Positions 23,613-34,556 of a stretch of 64,000 nt of DNA are shown piece by piece (position 1 is the first letter of the stretch; the number at the start of each line of letters is the position of its first letter). The notes under the pieces were generated by a model. It made no database searches. It was not told the DNA's origin and saw nothing but the letters and a program-made list of their open reading frames with translations. The DNA lies in assembly GCA_949825065.1 (NCBI GenBank), contig OX463847.1:32936115-33000114 (forward strand), read 5' to 3'. The stretch comes from Odontocerum albicorne. Lineage: Eukaryota; Arthropoda; Insecta; Trichoptera; Odontoceridae. Made by a program: the position numbers and the translations under genes.

Positions 23613-23889
23613 GTTTACTTTAACTTTACCTTAGACTGCTATTTGTTTTCTTCTTATAGCTATGGTTACTGAGTATTTTGAGGAATTTGGTGAAGTCCAA
23701 AATATGGGATTATTGAAAACAGTTTACAAAAAGGGCTACACGAATAGTTTTAATAGTTATGTATAATGTTTAAATTTAAGTAAACAAAAAAATTCTTCAA
23801 AACATTGTATACCCCCCCCTCTCCTCTGGTTTATGTTTAAACCCCGTAAACCGCGATGGATATCAAACGAATGGTTTGACTAATCAAAT

Positions 23890-24114
23890 GATTTACAAAT
23901 CAGAGAAACAGTTCTTTTTAAAAATATGTTTAATATTCATTGTAATTTGTTTTATCAAACACTGTTTATTCCACTTTTTGTAACGGTATAACCCTTCCGG
24001 TTTCAATATTTCACCTCATCATCAGGGGAGCACCAACAAAACAGTGTTTGATAAAACAAATTACAATGTTTTTAAACATATTTTTAAAAATAACTGTTTC
24101 TCTGATTTGTAAAT
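23890..24114. repeat. Fold-back repeat with hammerhead-like loop
   Basis: The left arm (from about 23890, GATTTACAAATCAGAG, to about 23972, ATCAAACACTGTTT) is repeated inverted on the right (from AAACAGTGTTTGAT to CTCTGATTTGTAAAT, ending about 24114). Arms are about 75-80 bp with few mismatches. The intervening 65-70 bp contain, in reverse, CTGATGATGAGGTGAAA and AAACCGGAAGG, resembling the Penelope-element hammerhead core. The same inner sequence (TATCAAACACTGTTTATTCC) recurs at 32275, next to a Penelope endonuclease fossil. Confidence 0.8.
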
Positions 24115-24350
24115 AAATCTCCACAATGTTAATACCTTAACTATAAATAATATATAAAATATCTTTAATATTCCTTATTCGTTTTTCCGCAGCAGTACAT
24201 GCAGTACTCTTATTGCAAACCATCTCAGAGTGCTTTAATTGCGTGCATGAAAAGATTATCCTGCTAATTCATTTGACCCTCTCAAGTTGCTATTACTGTG
24301 AATTAATACAAAACGTGTGATATATTAACGTTGCATATTTTCTAAAGATT

Positions 24351-24539
24351 ATGGAGAGGAGAGTAGACGGTGGACAAGTAGACGGTGGACAAGTAGACGG
24401 TGGGCAAGTAGATGGGGGACAAGTAGACGATGAACAAGCAGACGGTGAACAAGTAGACGGTGGACAAGTAAAATGGATGCCATGCTCACTGCACATTAGA
24501 ATATTTGATTTTTCTGTTTCACTGCCACCCAAATTATAA
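24351..24539 (+). repeat. 15-bp minisatellite keeping an open frame
   Basis: Seven units of GTAGACGGTGGACAA-like sequence lie at 24363-24467. Because the period is 15, both strands stay open: the plus frame gives VDGGQ repeats within a 62-codon frame and the minus frame gives CPPST repeats within a 79-codon frame. There is no homology or splice context to favour coding, so I treat it as a minisatellite. Confidence 0.85.
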
Positions 24540-25785
24540 AGTTTCTTATTTGATTCGTCAAATTAAACAACATTTAAATATTGTAATTTTTTAATAAATG
24601 ATAATTTTAATGTACAAATAAATGATTGCATGTAAATAAAGATTCAAAAGAGCATAAATAATTTTTAAAATGCATCAAAACAAGTTAGTTTTAGCATTCT
24701 AACATTAAAATAATGATTAATTGAACGTAAAAATATCTATTAAAAACGATAAAACTCTAATTCTGACAGTAGACTTCTGTAATTTTTTCGTAAAATTACA
24801 ATTTTGTTTAAATAAATGACTAAAAAAGGATAAGTAAACACTCAAGGACGTTTTTTAGCACAAAAGCCTTTTTGGTTTTATTTAACATATCTTTAAAACA
24901 CTAAATTGTTAAAATATTCTTTAGTTTATCTTATTTTATTTAGCGATGAAGCTTTTAAAACTACCTTTTCATGCATTCTTTGTACAAATTAAACGGTTTT
25001 CAAGAACAGTAAAATATGCGTAAGATTGATGACAATTAGAATGTTCAAATATTAAATCTACGTTTAGTAACAATACCATACATACGTTTATTTAAGCATC
25101 TTAAAAATGAATAAATATGACATCTTTGAAATGGGAAAGAAGAAAAGTGTTGTTGCGGAATGACCCAAGTCCTGAGTTATAGACATACCAGAATTGTTTT
25201 TTTAAAATGGCTTATTACATACATATATTTTTTTCATATGCATTTTTAATTAGCTTATACTCTTCTGCAACCAGACGAAATTAAAAAAAAAACAAAATTT
25301 ATGATTACTCTTTGTAAGAAACAACACTATGTAATATTGTGAATATAGACGAAATTATAAATAAATATAATGGACTGCTGCATTGAATTGTTGTTCCATT
25401 CGTAAAAGCTTCCGTAATATCCACGAAACAGGAAAAAAAACATGCGAAAACAGAATAATGAAAATTCCCTGTAAACAATTTTCAGGAGGAAAGATTTTCA
25501 TGGAAAATAATATTTATTGTAATAAATTATGCTGAAAATATTTTTAACATTATGGAAAAAAATATTTTGTTACATCTCTATTAAATTTTATTTAATTATA
25601 TATCGTGAAAAGGGTAATATTTCTAAAATTTTTTCAAGGCATTTTTTTTAATATGATATTAATCTATACTAATTATAAATATATTAAAGTGAATTTCATA
25701 AATAAAATTATGCATTTTATGTAAAAATGTTTTTTTTTAAATTTAATTCGCATGTAGAAGGAAATTATTAAAAAAAATAATAATT
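24540..25785. other. AT-rich stretch, nothing recognised
   Basis: Very AT-rich DNA with no gene, repeat family or RNA that I can support. Confidence 0.5.
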
Positions 25786-26260
25786 TGTACATTGTACCAC
25801 GTGAAGAACTTATTTGTACTTCATTGTACATTGTACCATGTGGAGAACTTATTTGTATTTTATTGTACATTGTACCTCGTGGAGAACTTATTTGTACTTT
25901 ATTGTACGAGTACATTGTACCACGTGGAGAACTTATTTGTACTTCATTGCACATGGTACCATGTGGAGAACTTATTACTGAAGGAAAATCTCTTCTTACC
26001 AACTAGAAAAATGTTTAAATTTGTACTTCTTGTACATTGTACCACGTGAAGAACTTATTTGTACTTCATTGTACATTGTACCATGTGGAGAACTTATTTG
26101 TACTTTATTGTACATTGTACCACGTGGAGAACTTATTTGTACTTCATTGTACATTGTACTACGTTGAGAACTTATTTGTACTTCATTGAACATGGTACCA
26201 TGTGGAGAACTTATTACTGAAGGAAAATCTCTTCTTACCAACTAGAAAAATGTTTAAAAA
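25786..26260. repeat. Nested 39-bp tandem repeat, duplicated as a ~241-bp block
   Basis: The 39-bp unit is close to CTTATTTGTACTTCATTG followed by TACATTGTACCACGTGGAGAA. About five units lie at 25786-25975 and about five more at 26030-26215. Each set is followed by the same non-repeat flank, ACTGAAGGAAAATCTCTTC to TGTTTAAA (ends about 26018 and 26259), which shows a higher-order duplication of the whole array. The period is a multiple of three, so frames stay open on both strands (for example LICTSLYIVPRGE). Many units contain the palindrome CACGTG. Confidence 0.92.
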
Positions 26261-27064
26261 AATCCACTTGGGTGATATGTTTACATTAGACATTTATACA
26301 AAGATAGTATACTATAACATACATAATTGTCACGTAAAAAGAACACACTAATCATTCGACGATATAAACATAACAATTTTATCTGCGACTGGAAGAGAAG
26401 AGAGAATATTGGGAATAATGATAATGTGTGAAACCAGGAAACACCTTACGTCACTGAAGGGAAATATAATGCTTTTTAGGTTTAAAACATTGGTGAACTT
26501 ACCAGACAGATGATTCAAACTCGAATGATATACAAGTACCTACATATATTGATTAAACTATACATAAAAAAACAGAGAAAAACACGTTATACATCTTTCA
26601 GAAAAGCTATAAACAAATATTAAAAGTAAATGCATTTTGTATGCGAAAAACTCAATTTTCCTTTTTATAATAAATAAAACAAGTGACCAAAATTGTATTT
26701 TTTATACGAATACTATACGGAAATTAATTATAAGTTTAAATATTTTATTATACGTACCGCTTTATTATTTTTAACAGAAAAAGTTAACAGTTTCAGTTAA
26801 TTTACGAACAAATAATATAATTAATTATACAACAAGCGTGCAGTGTTAAAGCCCCGTTAAATAATGTTAGAATTGTTAGTTAAAGCAACTATAATTTTTT
26901 TAATCAAGACGTTTCACTTAAGTCACAAAACCACCAACGTTAACTTTTTGATCACGTAAAAAATTGTAAAAAATTTGACATGATCGAATGTTCCACAATG
27001 ATATTTCTATGATGAAAAGTTTAACGTCTCGTCTTAGATTTCCAGTAATTTCATTGGTCCTTAC
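26261..27064. other. AT-rich stretch, nothing recognised
   Basis: No feature is supported. It is probably the intron downstream of the minus-strand exon that follows. Confidence 0.45.
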
Positions 27065-27223
27065 CTGAAGATTTGACGAGGCTTTAGCACTGGAAGTTGA
27101 CGTTGAATTAGCACCGTTGGTTAAGGCAAGCGCGACATGTTTCTGCAGTGGGCCTCTTCGAACTTGGATCCATCTTAGACTCCTGGCTATTCTTTCTCCG
27201 AAAAGTGTACCTAACAAGTAGAC
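27065..27223 (-). CDS. Internal coding exon of an unidentified host gene
   Basis: On the minus strand the block is preceded by a good acceptor (CTTTTCCTTCCAG ending at 27224) and followed by a consensus donor, CAG then GTAAGG (27064 downward). It is 159 nt, 53 codons, with one frame fully open: it begins VYLLGTLFGERIARSLRWIQ, has a basic middle (RRGPLQKH), and ends in a Ser/Thr/Asn-rich segment (NSTSTSSAKASSNLQ). It is clearly GC-richer than its surroundings. Length divisible by three suggests a symmetric phase-0 exon. I do not recognise the protein. Alternative: an ATG in another frame (AAGATGGAT) opens a short peptide with ETCRACL, which would need a weaker donor. No neighbouring exon was found, so the flanking introns must be long. 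Confidence 0.55.
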
Positions 27224-27720
27224 CTGGAAGGAAAAGTACGCGTGTTCTTTCAGACCGAAGTTCCAGGTTATCTATGCTAGCCTAAATGTATGACAGTTTC
27301 ATGCAGTTTGTCTTACTTAAACTACTCTTAATTGAGTGGAGAAGAAGATTTTATGTAAAAAATAAATGTGTTAAATATTTTTTATCATGTTATATAATAT
27401 ACATTAATATCAACAATAAAAATTTAATTCAAAGATTTGTAAAAATATATTACATAAAATACCTAATACACTTTCATTGTATACAGTACGCTTAGGGTTG
27501 ACTCACGTGGTACGTATAATCGTAATTAGGTCTCAAATTAATGTAGTTAATGAAAATTTTCGACAAAAGAAAATCAGTAATCGGTCAAAAACATCAACCA
27601 TATTTTTTCACGCCTATGGGTCGTCAGTAAGATACAGACTAAGTCTATTTTACTAGGGTTTCGACAAATAACAAACAAAAATATTCAGATTCATATAATT
27701 TGAGTGTCTACTTGAAAGGG
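27224..27720. other. Probable intron sequence upstream of the minus-strand exon
   Basis: AT-rich, with no other feature that I can support. Confidence 0.4.
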
Positions 27721-27905
27721 AGTACAATCTGGAGTATTTATTGCCATGTGACAAACTCCTTTAACCAACCAGAAATATTTTAAAGAGGTTTGTAATGAAA
27801 ACCAGACTATTATAATATTTTAAAATAATGGGTACGATCGGGAATCAAACCCGTAGCCTCCGTGTCTAAAACATGTATCTTACCGACTAGACGACCACGG
27901 AGGTC
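27721..27905 (-). repeat. tRNA-headed SINE, nearly full length
   Basis: In reverse it starts GACCTCCGTGGTCGTCTAG (A-box side of a tRNA) and continues to GGGTTTGATTCCCG (B box). It then has the AT-rich middle with CCAGACT, the block CTGGTTGGTTAAAGG, and ends ACATGGCAATAAATACTCC. About 185 bp. The internal polymerase III promoter boxes are readable. Confidence 0.85.
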
Positions 27906-29129
27906 AACTTTATACAGAAATTTTAAAAGAATAAAATAACTTGAATGAATGCGCCTAAACGTAATAAAATTATTAATTATTAAAATTATAAAATTAAACG
28001 TAAAAAAAATTATATTTGTGGAAACATCGGACTTCAAAAAACAAACGTTTTTCCGTTTTTTTAATAAAAAAATTTGTTTAATTTTTTTCATCGTTTCGAC
28101 AAAAAATAACCCGTCATCAAATAATGAAAAAAAATTAAACATATACGAGTATATTAACGGTTTTTTTTAAATATACGTTTTTTAGAATATGCATGTATAT
28201 CGAGATCAAAAGATAATTCAAATAAAAACTATGATAGTAACGTTTATTAAATATATCATTTAGAAAAATCGATAAATAATATGCTTAGCGCATAAAAAAA
28301 TATATTATAGAAATATTATAAAGTAAATTTTTCATATCAGCATAGGAAATAGCTAGTCCAATTAAATTATCGACGGTATCACTGCACATAGAGTTTACTC
28401 TGGGAATAATACAACCAGAACTGAATATTACCAGCGAAAGATAAGGGATGAATCTGCTCTTCCTCCTGCACATATCTACTCATACCATGCATACGAGTGT
28501 GCAATGTATGCCCTGGATCGTATGTATGCTTTTAAGTGCAGTAACTTGACTGAAAATTGCTTTCATTTCAGCATGCCTCTGTTTCCTCATATTGTACTCG
28601 TAGTTGTACAATGGATCGCGAATTACACGAGAAATTGTTAAGAAGGTTGAAACGATACTTGTTACAGTGTTTTTGGGAGCGTAAATATTGAATAACAATG
28701 CATGGATTCGGAGGTACGATAATCATATGTGATTTGTAATGAAACCTGTACACCGCGTTAAAAATCAAATTCCACGAATCCTGTGCGCGGCACAATTTCG
28801 GCGTTTTTTTAATTTCTAAGTTTAAACGCGTATTTTGTTTAGAACCACTGATATTTGATTACAACACCATGTAAACATGACATTCAAGTAATTTTCTGAT
28901 AATAAATAATAGTCATTATTCTTAAGGAGATTTGAAACTTGGATTGTCGTCAGATCACAGGCGTTTGTGCTTCCCGCGAGGAACACGTTAATGCAGATAT
29001 AAATTATTGAGATAAAGTTATTGTACGAGGTACTCAAATCTTAAGTTTTCATCTCTTCATATCTGATTTTTAGATTTTGACAAGTACATTTGATGTAAAA
29101 AAATATATACATATCATCTCGTTGTGTCC
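27906..29129. other. AT-rich stretch, nothing recognised
   Basis: Some medium-length frames around 28480-28795 lack codon or splice support. No feature is called. Confidence 0.45.
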
Positions 29130-30430
29130 TTTGTAGGGTAATCAGAGAAAACTGATCTTCAATTTTTTTCTATCTAAGCACACAACTTTCGCCTCCACGT
29201 TCATATATCTCGTCATCCACAATATTTTATTATTTATACTTCTCACTTTACCTTCTTTCAAAATCTGGTCCAGTCGCGTTTTCTCGGTCTATCTTTTCCA
29301 CACACACCTAGCACTTCTAACTTGTGTACTCGTTTAGTTATTCTTTTATCATTCATTTCACATGTCCAAATCATCTCAAAGCCCCTTTCTTTATCTTATT
29401 TAAAACATCCATTTTATCGATGCATTCATTTCTGATGTCTCCATTTTGTTTTCTTTCAGACATTGACACTCCATTATTTTTTTCTTAGAGCACGCATTTC
29501 AATAGCATTGATCTGACTCTTATCCTTCTGCCAAGTCCAAATTTCCCTTCCATACATTAAGGTAGGCACCAACATACTATTATGTATTGTCATTTTTGTT
29601 ACTGCTGATATTGCGCGGTTGTTGTATATAACATTAAGAGCTCCGTTTGCCTAGTCCCCTGTCACTACCTTTCGTTCAATGTTCCTTTCAATTAACCCAT
29701 CACACGTTAACATACTGCCGAGATAACATAACTCATCCACCTGCTCCAACTTTTTGAGTTAATCCATACATCGTACAATTTTTTTACCATATTTCTTTGT
29801 ATAACCATAACCTTTGATTTCGTTATGTTTATTTAAATTGTTTTACTAGGCATCTCTCATATATCTCACGTTTCAAATCCCTTAAATCACCTTTCGTTTT
29901 TACCATATCATCTACATACATTTATGTAACTTATTTTTACATCTTTAATCTTTTAGATACAAATAAAACAACCAAGGCGATATCACATATCCTTGCTTTA
30001 CACCTTTTGGAATTTTATCATAATTACTCTTTAATTTTTTTTATCTACCCTGCACGGATTTCTCCTGTTACGTAAAGAGGGTCGGTCTGCTTTCAGGCAC
30101 ATTCTTGCCTTCTTGTTTCGAGGCTTCTATAGTTACATACCGTGAAATGTTCGACGTAGTGAGCATTTTTTGGGCCATTGCCCTTTGTTTTATACCATAG
30201 ATATCTTTCTACCATAGCATTCTCCATTTCCTCATACACGTGCATTACTGTCTTGATACAGCGAGCAAATTGCACTTCGTAATTAATTATTCACGCCATA
30301 CATTATCTTTCTTTACTTTACATAATTTCTCCCTTCTTACACGAGCACATGCTTTTTCTAAGCCACAAAACACATTTTTCTCTTTTTCCAAATATTTGTC
30401 AAATATGTTATGTAATGCGAAAATCTGGTT
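29130..30430 (-). pseudogene. Long LINE fossil, reverse transcriptase
   Basis: This is the longest copy of the abundant LINE. In reverse, from about 30430: a degraded finger region, then CIKTVMHVYEEMENAMV, GVKQGYVISPWLF near 29990, MYVDDMVKT near 29925, the WVNSEKLEQV-like region near 29750, and the 3' end near 29130. The catalytic YVDD is still readable but many stops and frame shifts are present. The element's 3' end faces left, as in most minus-strand copies here. Confidence 0.72.
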
Positions 30431-30639
30431 CATGTATCCTCAACCATAAAAAAGGCATCTTGCGCATCCCATAAAAAAGGCACCTTGCACATCCCATATT
30501 CATTTTAGCTATTCAATGATTTAGGAATAAAACGTATATATTTTTTTATTTCAATTATAATGCCAATTAATAGTGTGTATGTTACATTCTTTAAAGTCAT
30601 TAAACTCTCTCACCAAGATTAAACGAAAATTGATACATA

Positions 30640-30755
30640 TTATCGCGTGATGTCTATTTTGGAGTAGGCAATGATGACGGATCTCCACACCCTTCTACCC
30701 ATGTACACAGATTTAGCCTCATCCACATTCATACATCTCTCGATAAATGGGTTTC
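30640..30755 (-). repeat. LINE 3' end fragment
   Basis: Shares GGAGTAGGCAATGATGAC and CCACATTCATACATCTC with the 3' ends of the other minus-strand LINE copies (10430, 36015, 61500). Only the last hundred bases are present. Just before it, 30448-30500 holds a 2-unit duplication of CATAAAAAAGGCA(T/C)CTTGC. Confidence 0.5.
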
Positions 30756-31254
30756 TGTTTAAAATAGACAATAAATTTAAAAAATAATAGGTACATTTAA
30801 AATCCTTCGATTGAATGGATAATAGATTTACTATTGATTTTTTTAAATATTATCCAAATAATTATTTTAGTAATGAACTATTTTTCAATACAATAGTTCT
30901 GTTCATGACATCTAAGAAAAAAATTATGAGTTTGTTTGCAAGGAAGAAGCAGTCAAACGATAAGAAAATTTATAAGTGCATTAGCGATACAAAATTATGG
31001 AAAAATATTTGCGGTGCAAAGCATTTTATTGTAAATGCAAAGTGCCAGTGCAAACAGACAGACCTCTGCGCTGCATAAAGATAACGCTGCAAATGTTACT
31101 CTTTAGATGGGCCGGTTTCTCAGTCAATACGTTACCTTCTAAGAAAATTTAAAAAAAATACTGGATCGAACTTATCAAGAGGTTTCGAAGAAAATTGATA
31201 AATGGTTAGGATTTTTTTAGCGATTTTTAATTTTTTTCTGCCATCTTAATATCT

Positions 31255-31810
31255 TTACATGTACAACTCCTTAGCCTCTTCCACATACACACGTTTTACT
31301 CCTACGGTTTCTCTGGCTCTCTAAGTTTTCTTCTTTCAAAACCTCATTCAATTTATTCAACTAAAATTTTCTTCTCCAATGCTTTTTACTCATATTTGTA
31401 CTATATATTTATTCAATCAGTCTTTGTTCATTCATTTGTACTGCATGCTAAAACCATCTCATAGTGATCTTCATCTTACTCAACATATCAGCTTTAAGTT
31501 CGCATTCATCCCTAATCCCTTAATTCTGCATTCTGTATTGTGTCATACATTGTCACTTCATGTATTCTTCTCAATGCATGTATTTCTACAGCCTTTGCTA
31601 GGGTTCTTTTCAAATTTTTCTATGCCCACATTTCTCTCCCAAACGTTACATTTGTTATTAAAATACTGTTGTGGACTGTCATCTTGGCTGATTTTTGTAT
31701 TGTCGGGTTTAAATATATACACGTGTATGATTAAGTGTTCCTTTGACATAGTTTCCTATTACTATACGCCTTTCGATATCTCTCTTAACTCATTCTATAT
31801 TTTTTAAATC
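31255..31810 (-). pseudogene. LINE reverse transcriptase C-terminal fossil
   Basis: Homologous over its length to the LINE fragments at 10430-11115 and 37980-38225. Shared blocks include CTAAAACCATCTCATAGTG, CATATCAGCTTTAAGTTCGC and TTCTCAATGCATGTATTTC (the antisense of the LRRICG/DRIRN region). The plus-strand 142-codon frame here is only the antisense of a decayed polymerase. Confidence 0.6.
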
Positions 31811-32274
31811 TCAAAGTTCTGGTGACAAAAAATTGTCACATTTCTTATTAAGCTTATGTCATTCTATTATACGTGACGTTTGTTTTAATAATTTCAAACC
31901 ACATAAGCTGTTAAAGAATTTTTAACACCGCGGTTGTGAGAGAAATTCACCAGCCCTTGAAATTTTGAAATCATAAGGTTCCAATTGTGCATATTTCTCT
32001 GAGCCCGGACCTGATTCCTGCATGCAGAATAGGTGTGATTGTGAATGGTTCCAGGGGAAATAGTTTATTTTCGGTTTTCCATGCACCTGCATTTCCAACT
32101 TCATAAATATGACGATAATGGTTAAACTCTTTTGAATGGAGTGCAAAAATTGAAGTCAAGAGAACCGATTTCATGGCGCTGACAACAAAACTGAGTTAAC
32201 TTGACTAAGTTGAGTTGGAGTTTGTCAACTTATGTGACAAGTTTTCATGTGACAGAAGGTCTCTGTAATTTATT
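31811..32274. other. No supported gene
   Basis: Two overlapping reverse frames at 31922-32174 lie in a GC-richer patch with a possible acceptor (CTGCATGCAG). I cannot match the peptide, and list it only as unexplained. Confidence 0.35.
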
Positions 32275-32735
32275 TTTATCAAACACTGTTTATTCCACTT
32301 TTTTGTGACGGTATAACCTTACCGGTTTTAAGGCTTTCTCCGTATCTTCAGGGGAGGACAAACAAGACTAAATGCTGTTCGAACTGGTACCGATATACAC
32401 GCTTCAGCGGTTGGGGGCTGAGGGGTGAGGGAGGCATTGGACGATTTCGGCCAAGAGCGGAGAGATTTTTGGGATATAACTGTTCAACAGATGTTCGGAT
32501 CGATGTACTGACTTAGAAATTTCTAGGGCCTCTAATCTATCCAATTTATTTCCGTTACTACTGATATGTAGATATGTAAGAATTTGGCATCATCGATAGA
32601 AAAAGTATGGTTTTCACGGTGACAATGATTAGCCATTTCAGAATAAATTAGAGGATTTGTTAAGGCGGATTTGTGTTCACGAAATCTCTTTTCAAAAGAT
32701 CTTCCTGTCTTTCCTATGTAGAAATTATTTTCTTA
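32275..32735 (-). pseudogene. Penelope-like GIY-YIG endonuclease fossil with hammerhead-like end
   Basis: In reverse from about 32727 it reads NFYIGKTGRSFEKRFREHKS, the YIG half and catalytic Arg helix of a GIY-YIG nuclease. After ANHCHRENHTF and a frameshift it gives LDRLEALEISKS, matching the conserved Glu-containing helix. The left end (32315-32356) carries, in reverse, CTGAAGATACGGAGAAAGCC and AAAACCGGTAAGG, related to Penelope-element ribozyme boundaries. The reverse transcriptase is missing. Confidence 0.75.
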
Positions 32736-32909
32736 TAGATTGTGCTCATTTGTCTTATGTATGTAAATAATACAATATATATCTGGAAAAAATAATTTTT
32801 TTACTATCCATAACACAATATTTACAATGTATGATATAATATTTTTAATGGAAATGTGAACCAAAAAATATTGCATTGTATTGTACAGTATTATATTTTT
32901 TTTGTACAC
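32736..32909. other. Short AT-rich spacer
   Basis: No feature is supported between the endonuclease fossil and the SINE. Confidence 0.5.
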
Positions 32910-33092
32910 AGTACAATCTGCCGGGCTTATTACCATGTTGCAATATCCTCCAATCAACCAAAAATATGTTAAAGAGGACTTGATAAAAAAAAGACTGGAA
33001 TCCTTTTTTAAAAAAAATCTGTTTCATCGGGAATCGAATCCGCAACCTTCGAGTTAGGAGACATGCGTCTTACTAACTAGGCCACGGAGGTC
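32910..33092 (-). repeat. tRNA-headed SINE, full length
   Basis: In reverse: GACCTCCGTGGCCTAGTTAG (A box), GACGCATGTCTCCTAACTCG, GGATTCGATTCCCG (B box), the middle GATTCCAGTCTTTTTTT, GTTGATTGGAGGATATTG, and the terminal GGCAGATTGTAC. The best head region in the window; the loop sequence CTCCTAA resembles a tRNA-Arg(CCT) anticodon arm, but I would not fix the progenitor. Confidence 0.88.
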
Positions 33093-33319
33093 GTTACAAG
33101 TTTATAACACCAAATAAATCAATATTTTCAACTTATATGCATTATAGTTTTAGAAAAATGATGTAATATGACATAGTTTTAAAAACTACTTAAGAAATTT
33201 TAATATTTCTTTGATATGATAGACTGATTGAGTCGTTTAGTTCAAAATATTAAATACTTTAAGAAAACACAATTTTGAGTTGTTGACATAACTGATGTTT
33301 TGAGTTAACAATTTGAGGA

Positions 33320-33865
33320 AATCATGGCTAACCCACGGCTCGCGGATCATATGTGGCCCGCCATCGTTTTTTTTATGCGGCCCACAAACTGTTTTATAAA
33401 AACCATGAAAAAATAAAAAGAAGACATAGCTGTTTAATATAAATTTAAGTTCGAATTTTTTTCTTTACGATTTTCATTTTTACTACCTAAAAATATTATA
33501 TAAAGTTTTGTAGACGAGAAACAGTGTCACAAGTATCACATTCAGTTTAATTATCATGTTAATCATATTTATTTTATAATTATTGTACTTTTGGTACCCC
33601 CCAAAGAAATTAATTTGATAAACAAATGCATGTTAAATAAAAAATACTTAATTTCATATTTATGCAGTTAATTTAAGCCTGAATAAGAATTATTTATTGC
33701 AATTAAGACGTGATAATGCGCTAAATTCTGGAACACTCGAGCATGTTACCATGTTTCAGGCATTCAAATAGTAATATATCTAATAATAAAAAAAAAACAA
33801 GTATCACAGAGATTTAACCCAATGCAGGTTTTTGCCACAAAAAAGGTTGGTGATCTCTGGGTGGA
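33320..33865. mobile_element. Degraded hAT-like MITE
   Basis: The left end (CTAACCCACGGCTCGCGG, then TATGTGGCCCGCC and ATGCGGCCCAC) is typical of hAT terminal GC-rich repeats. At the right, TTGCCACAAAAAAGGTTGG and TGATCTCTGG give, in reverse, a CAGAGATCACCAACC end. The inner 400 bp are AT-rich and non-coding. I could not find a clean 8-bp duplication, so the borders are approximate. Confidence 0.5.
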
Positions 33866-33961
33866 GGATTAAAATATTTCTTCAATATTGTTCTGAATAT
33901 ATCATACATATTTTAAATAAAAATGTAAAGTTGGTTTCAAAGTTTTTTTAATTTTTTTATT

Positions 33962-34139
33962 AACCTGGCGATTTTATTGCCATGTAGCAATCTCTTCCAA
34001 CCAACCAAAAAGAGGTTTTTATAGGCCCTAATTGTTAACTAGACTGGAATCCTATTTAAAACATCTGGGTTCCAGCGGGGATCGAGCCCACAACCTCCGG
34101 ATCGGCAGACAAGTGTCTTACCACTAGGCCACGGAGGTC
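33962..34139 (-). repeat. tRNA-headed SINE, full length
   Basis: In reverse it begins GACCTCCGTGGCCTAGTGG, has GGGCTCGATCCCCG as B box, then CCAGATGTTTTAAATAGG, CTGGTTGGTTGGAAGAG, and ends CATGGCAATAAAATCG. About 178 bp. It lies 100 bp from the degraded hAT-like element. Confidence 0.88.
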
Positions 34140-34334
34140 TATTTGACAAGTCCTTCCAATAATGAAACATATATTAACAATTACGCGATTAACAAATATG
34201 CTATAAAAATCTATTTAAAATTAAAATGATATTTTGAAAAAAAAAATCCCTCAACACAGCTTTAATGCTCGTATGTGACATATAATCCATTTCCACATGC
34301 TTTTTTTTCGAAGTTTAAAATAAAGTTATCAATC
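34140..34334. other. AT-rich spacer
   Basis: Nothing recognised. Confidence 0.5.
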
Positions 34335-34556
34335 TTTTGAACCAATAGTTTCATTTCTTGTATTAAATGAAACATTCTTTTGAACCAATAGTTTCATTTC
34401 TTGTATTAAATGAAACATTATTTTGAACCAATAGTTTCATTTCTTGTATTAAATGAAACATTATTTTGAACCAATAGTTTCATTTCTTGTATTAAATGAA
34501 ACATTATTTTGAACCAATAGTTTCATTTCTTGTATTAAATGAAACATTATTTTGAA
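34335..34556. repeat. 43-bp tandem repeat, five near-identical hairpin units
   Basis: Units start at 34335, 34378, 34421, 34464 and 34507, exactly 43 bp apart. Each reads TTTTGAACCAATAG followed by GTTTCATTTCTTGTATTAAA and TGAAACATTA. The second part is a hairpin: 9-bp arms GTTTCATTT / AAATGAAAC around an 8-nt loop. The copies are virtually identical, the only visible difference being CTT/ATT at the first junction, so the amplification is recent or conserved. Confidence 0.97.

Noticed and set aside
25673..26241. Repeat proteins on both strands (QISSPRGTMYN and LICTSLYIVP units)
   Set aside because: Consequence of a 39-bp period; both strands stay open and there is no start, splice or homology evidence.
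31379..31807. 142-codon plus-strand frame rich in hydrophobic residues
   Set aside because: It is the antisense of a decayed LINE polymerase; the same block recurs at 37980-38225.
32910..33092. A genuine tRNA gene
   Set aside because: A and B boxes are good, but there is no matching acceptor stem at the 3' side and the sequence continues into the SINE body shared by other copies.
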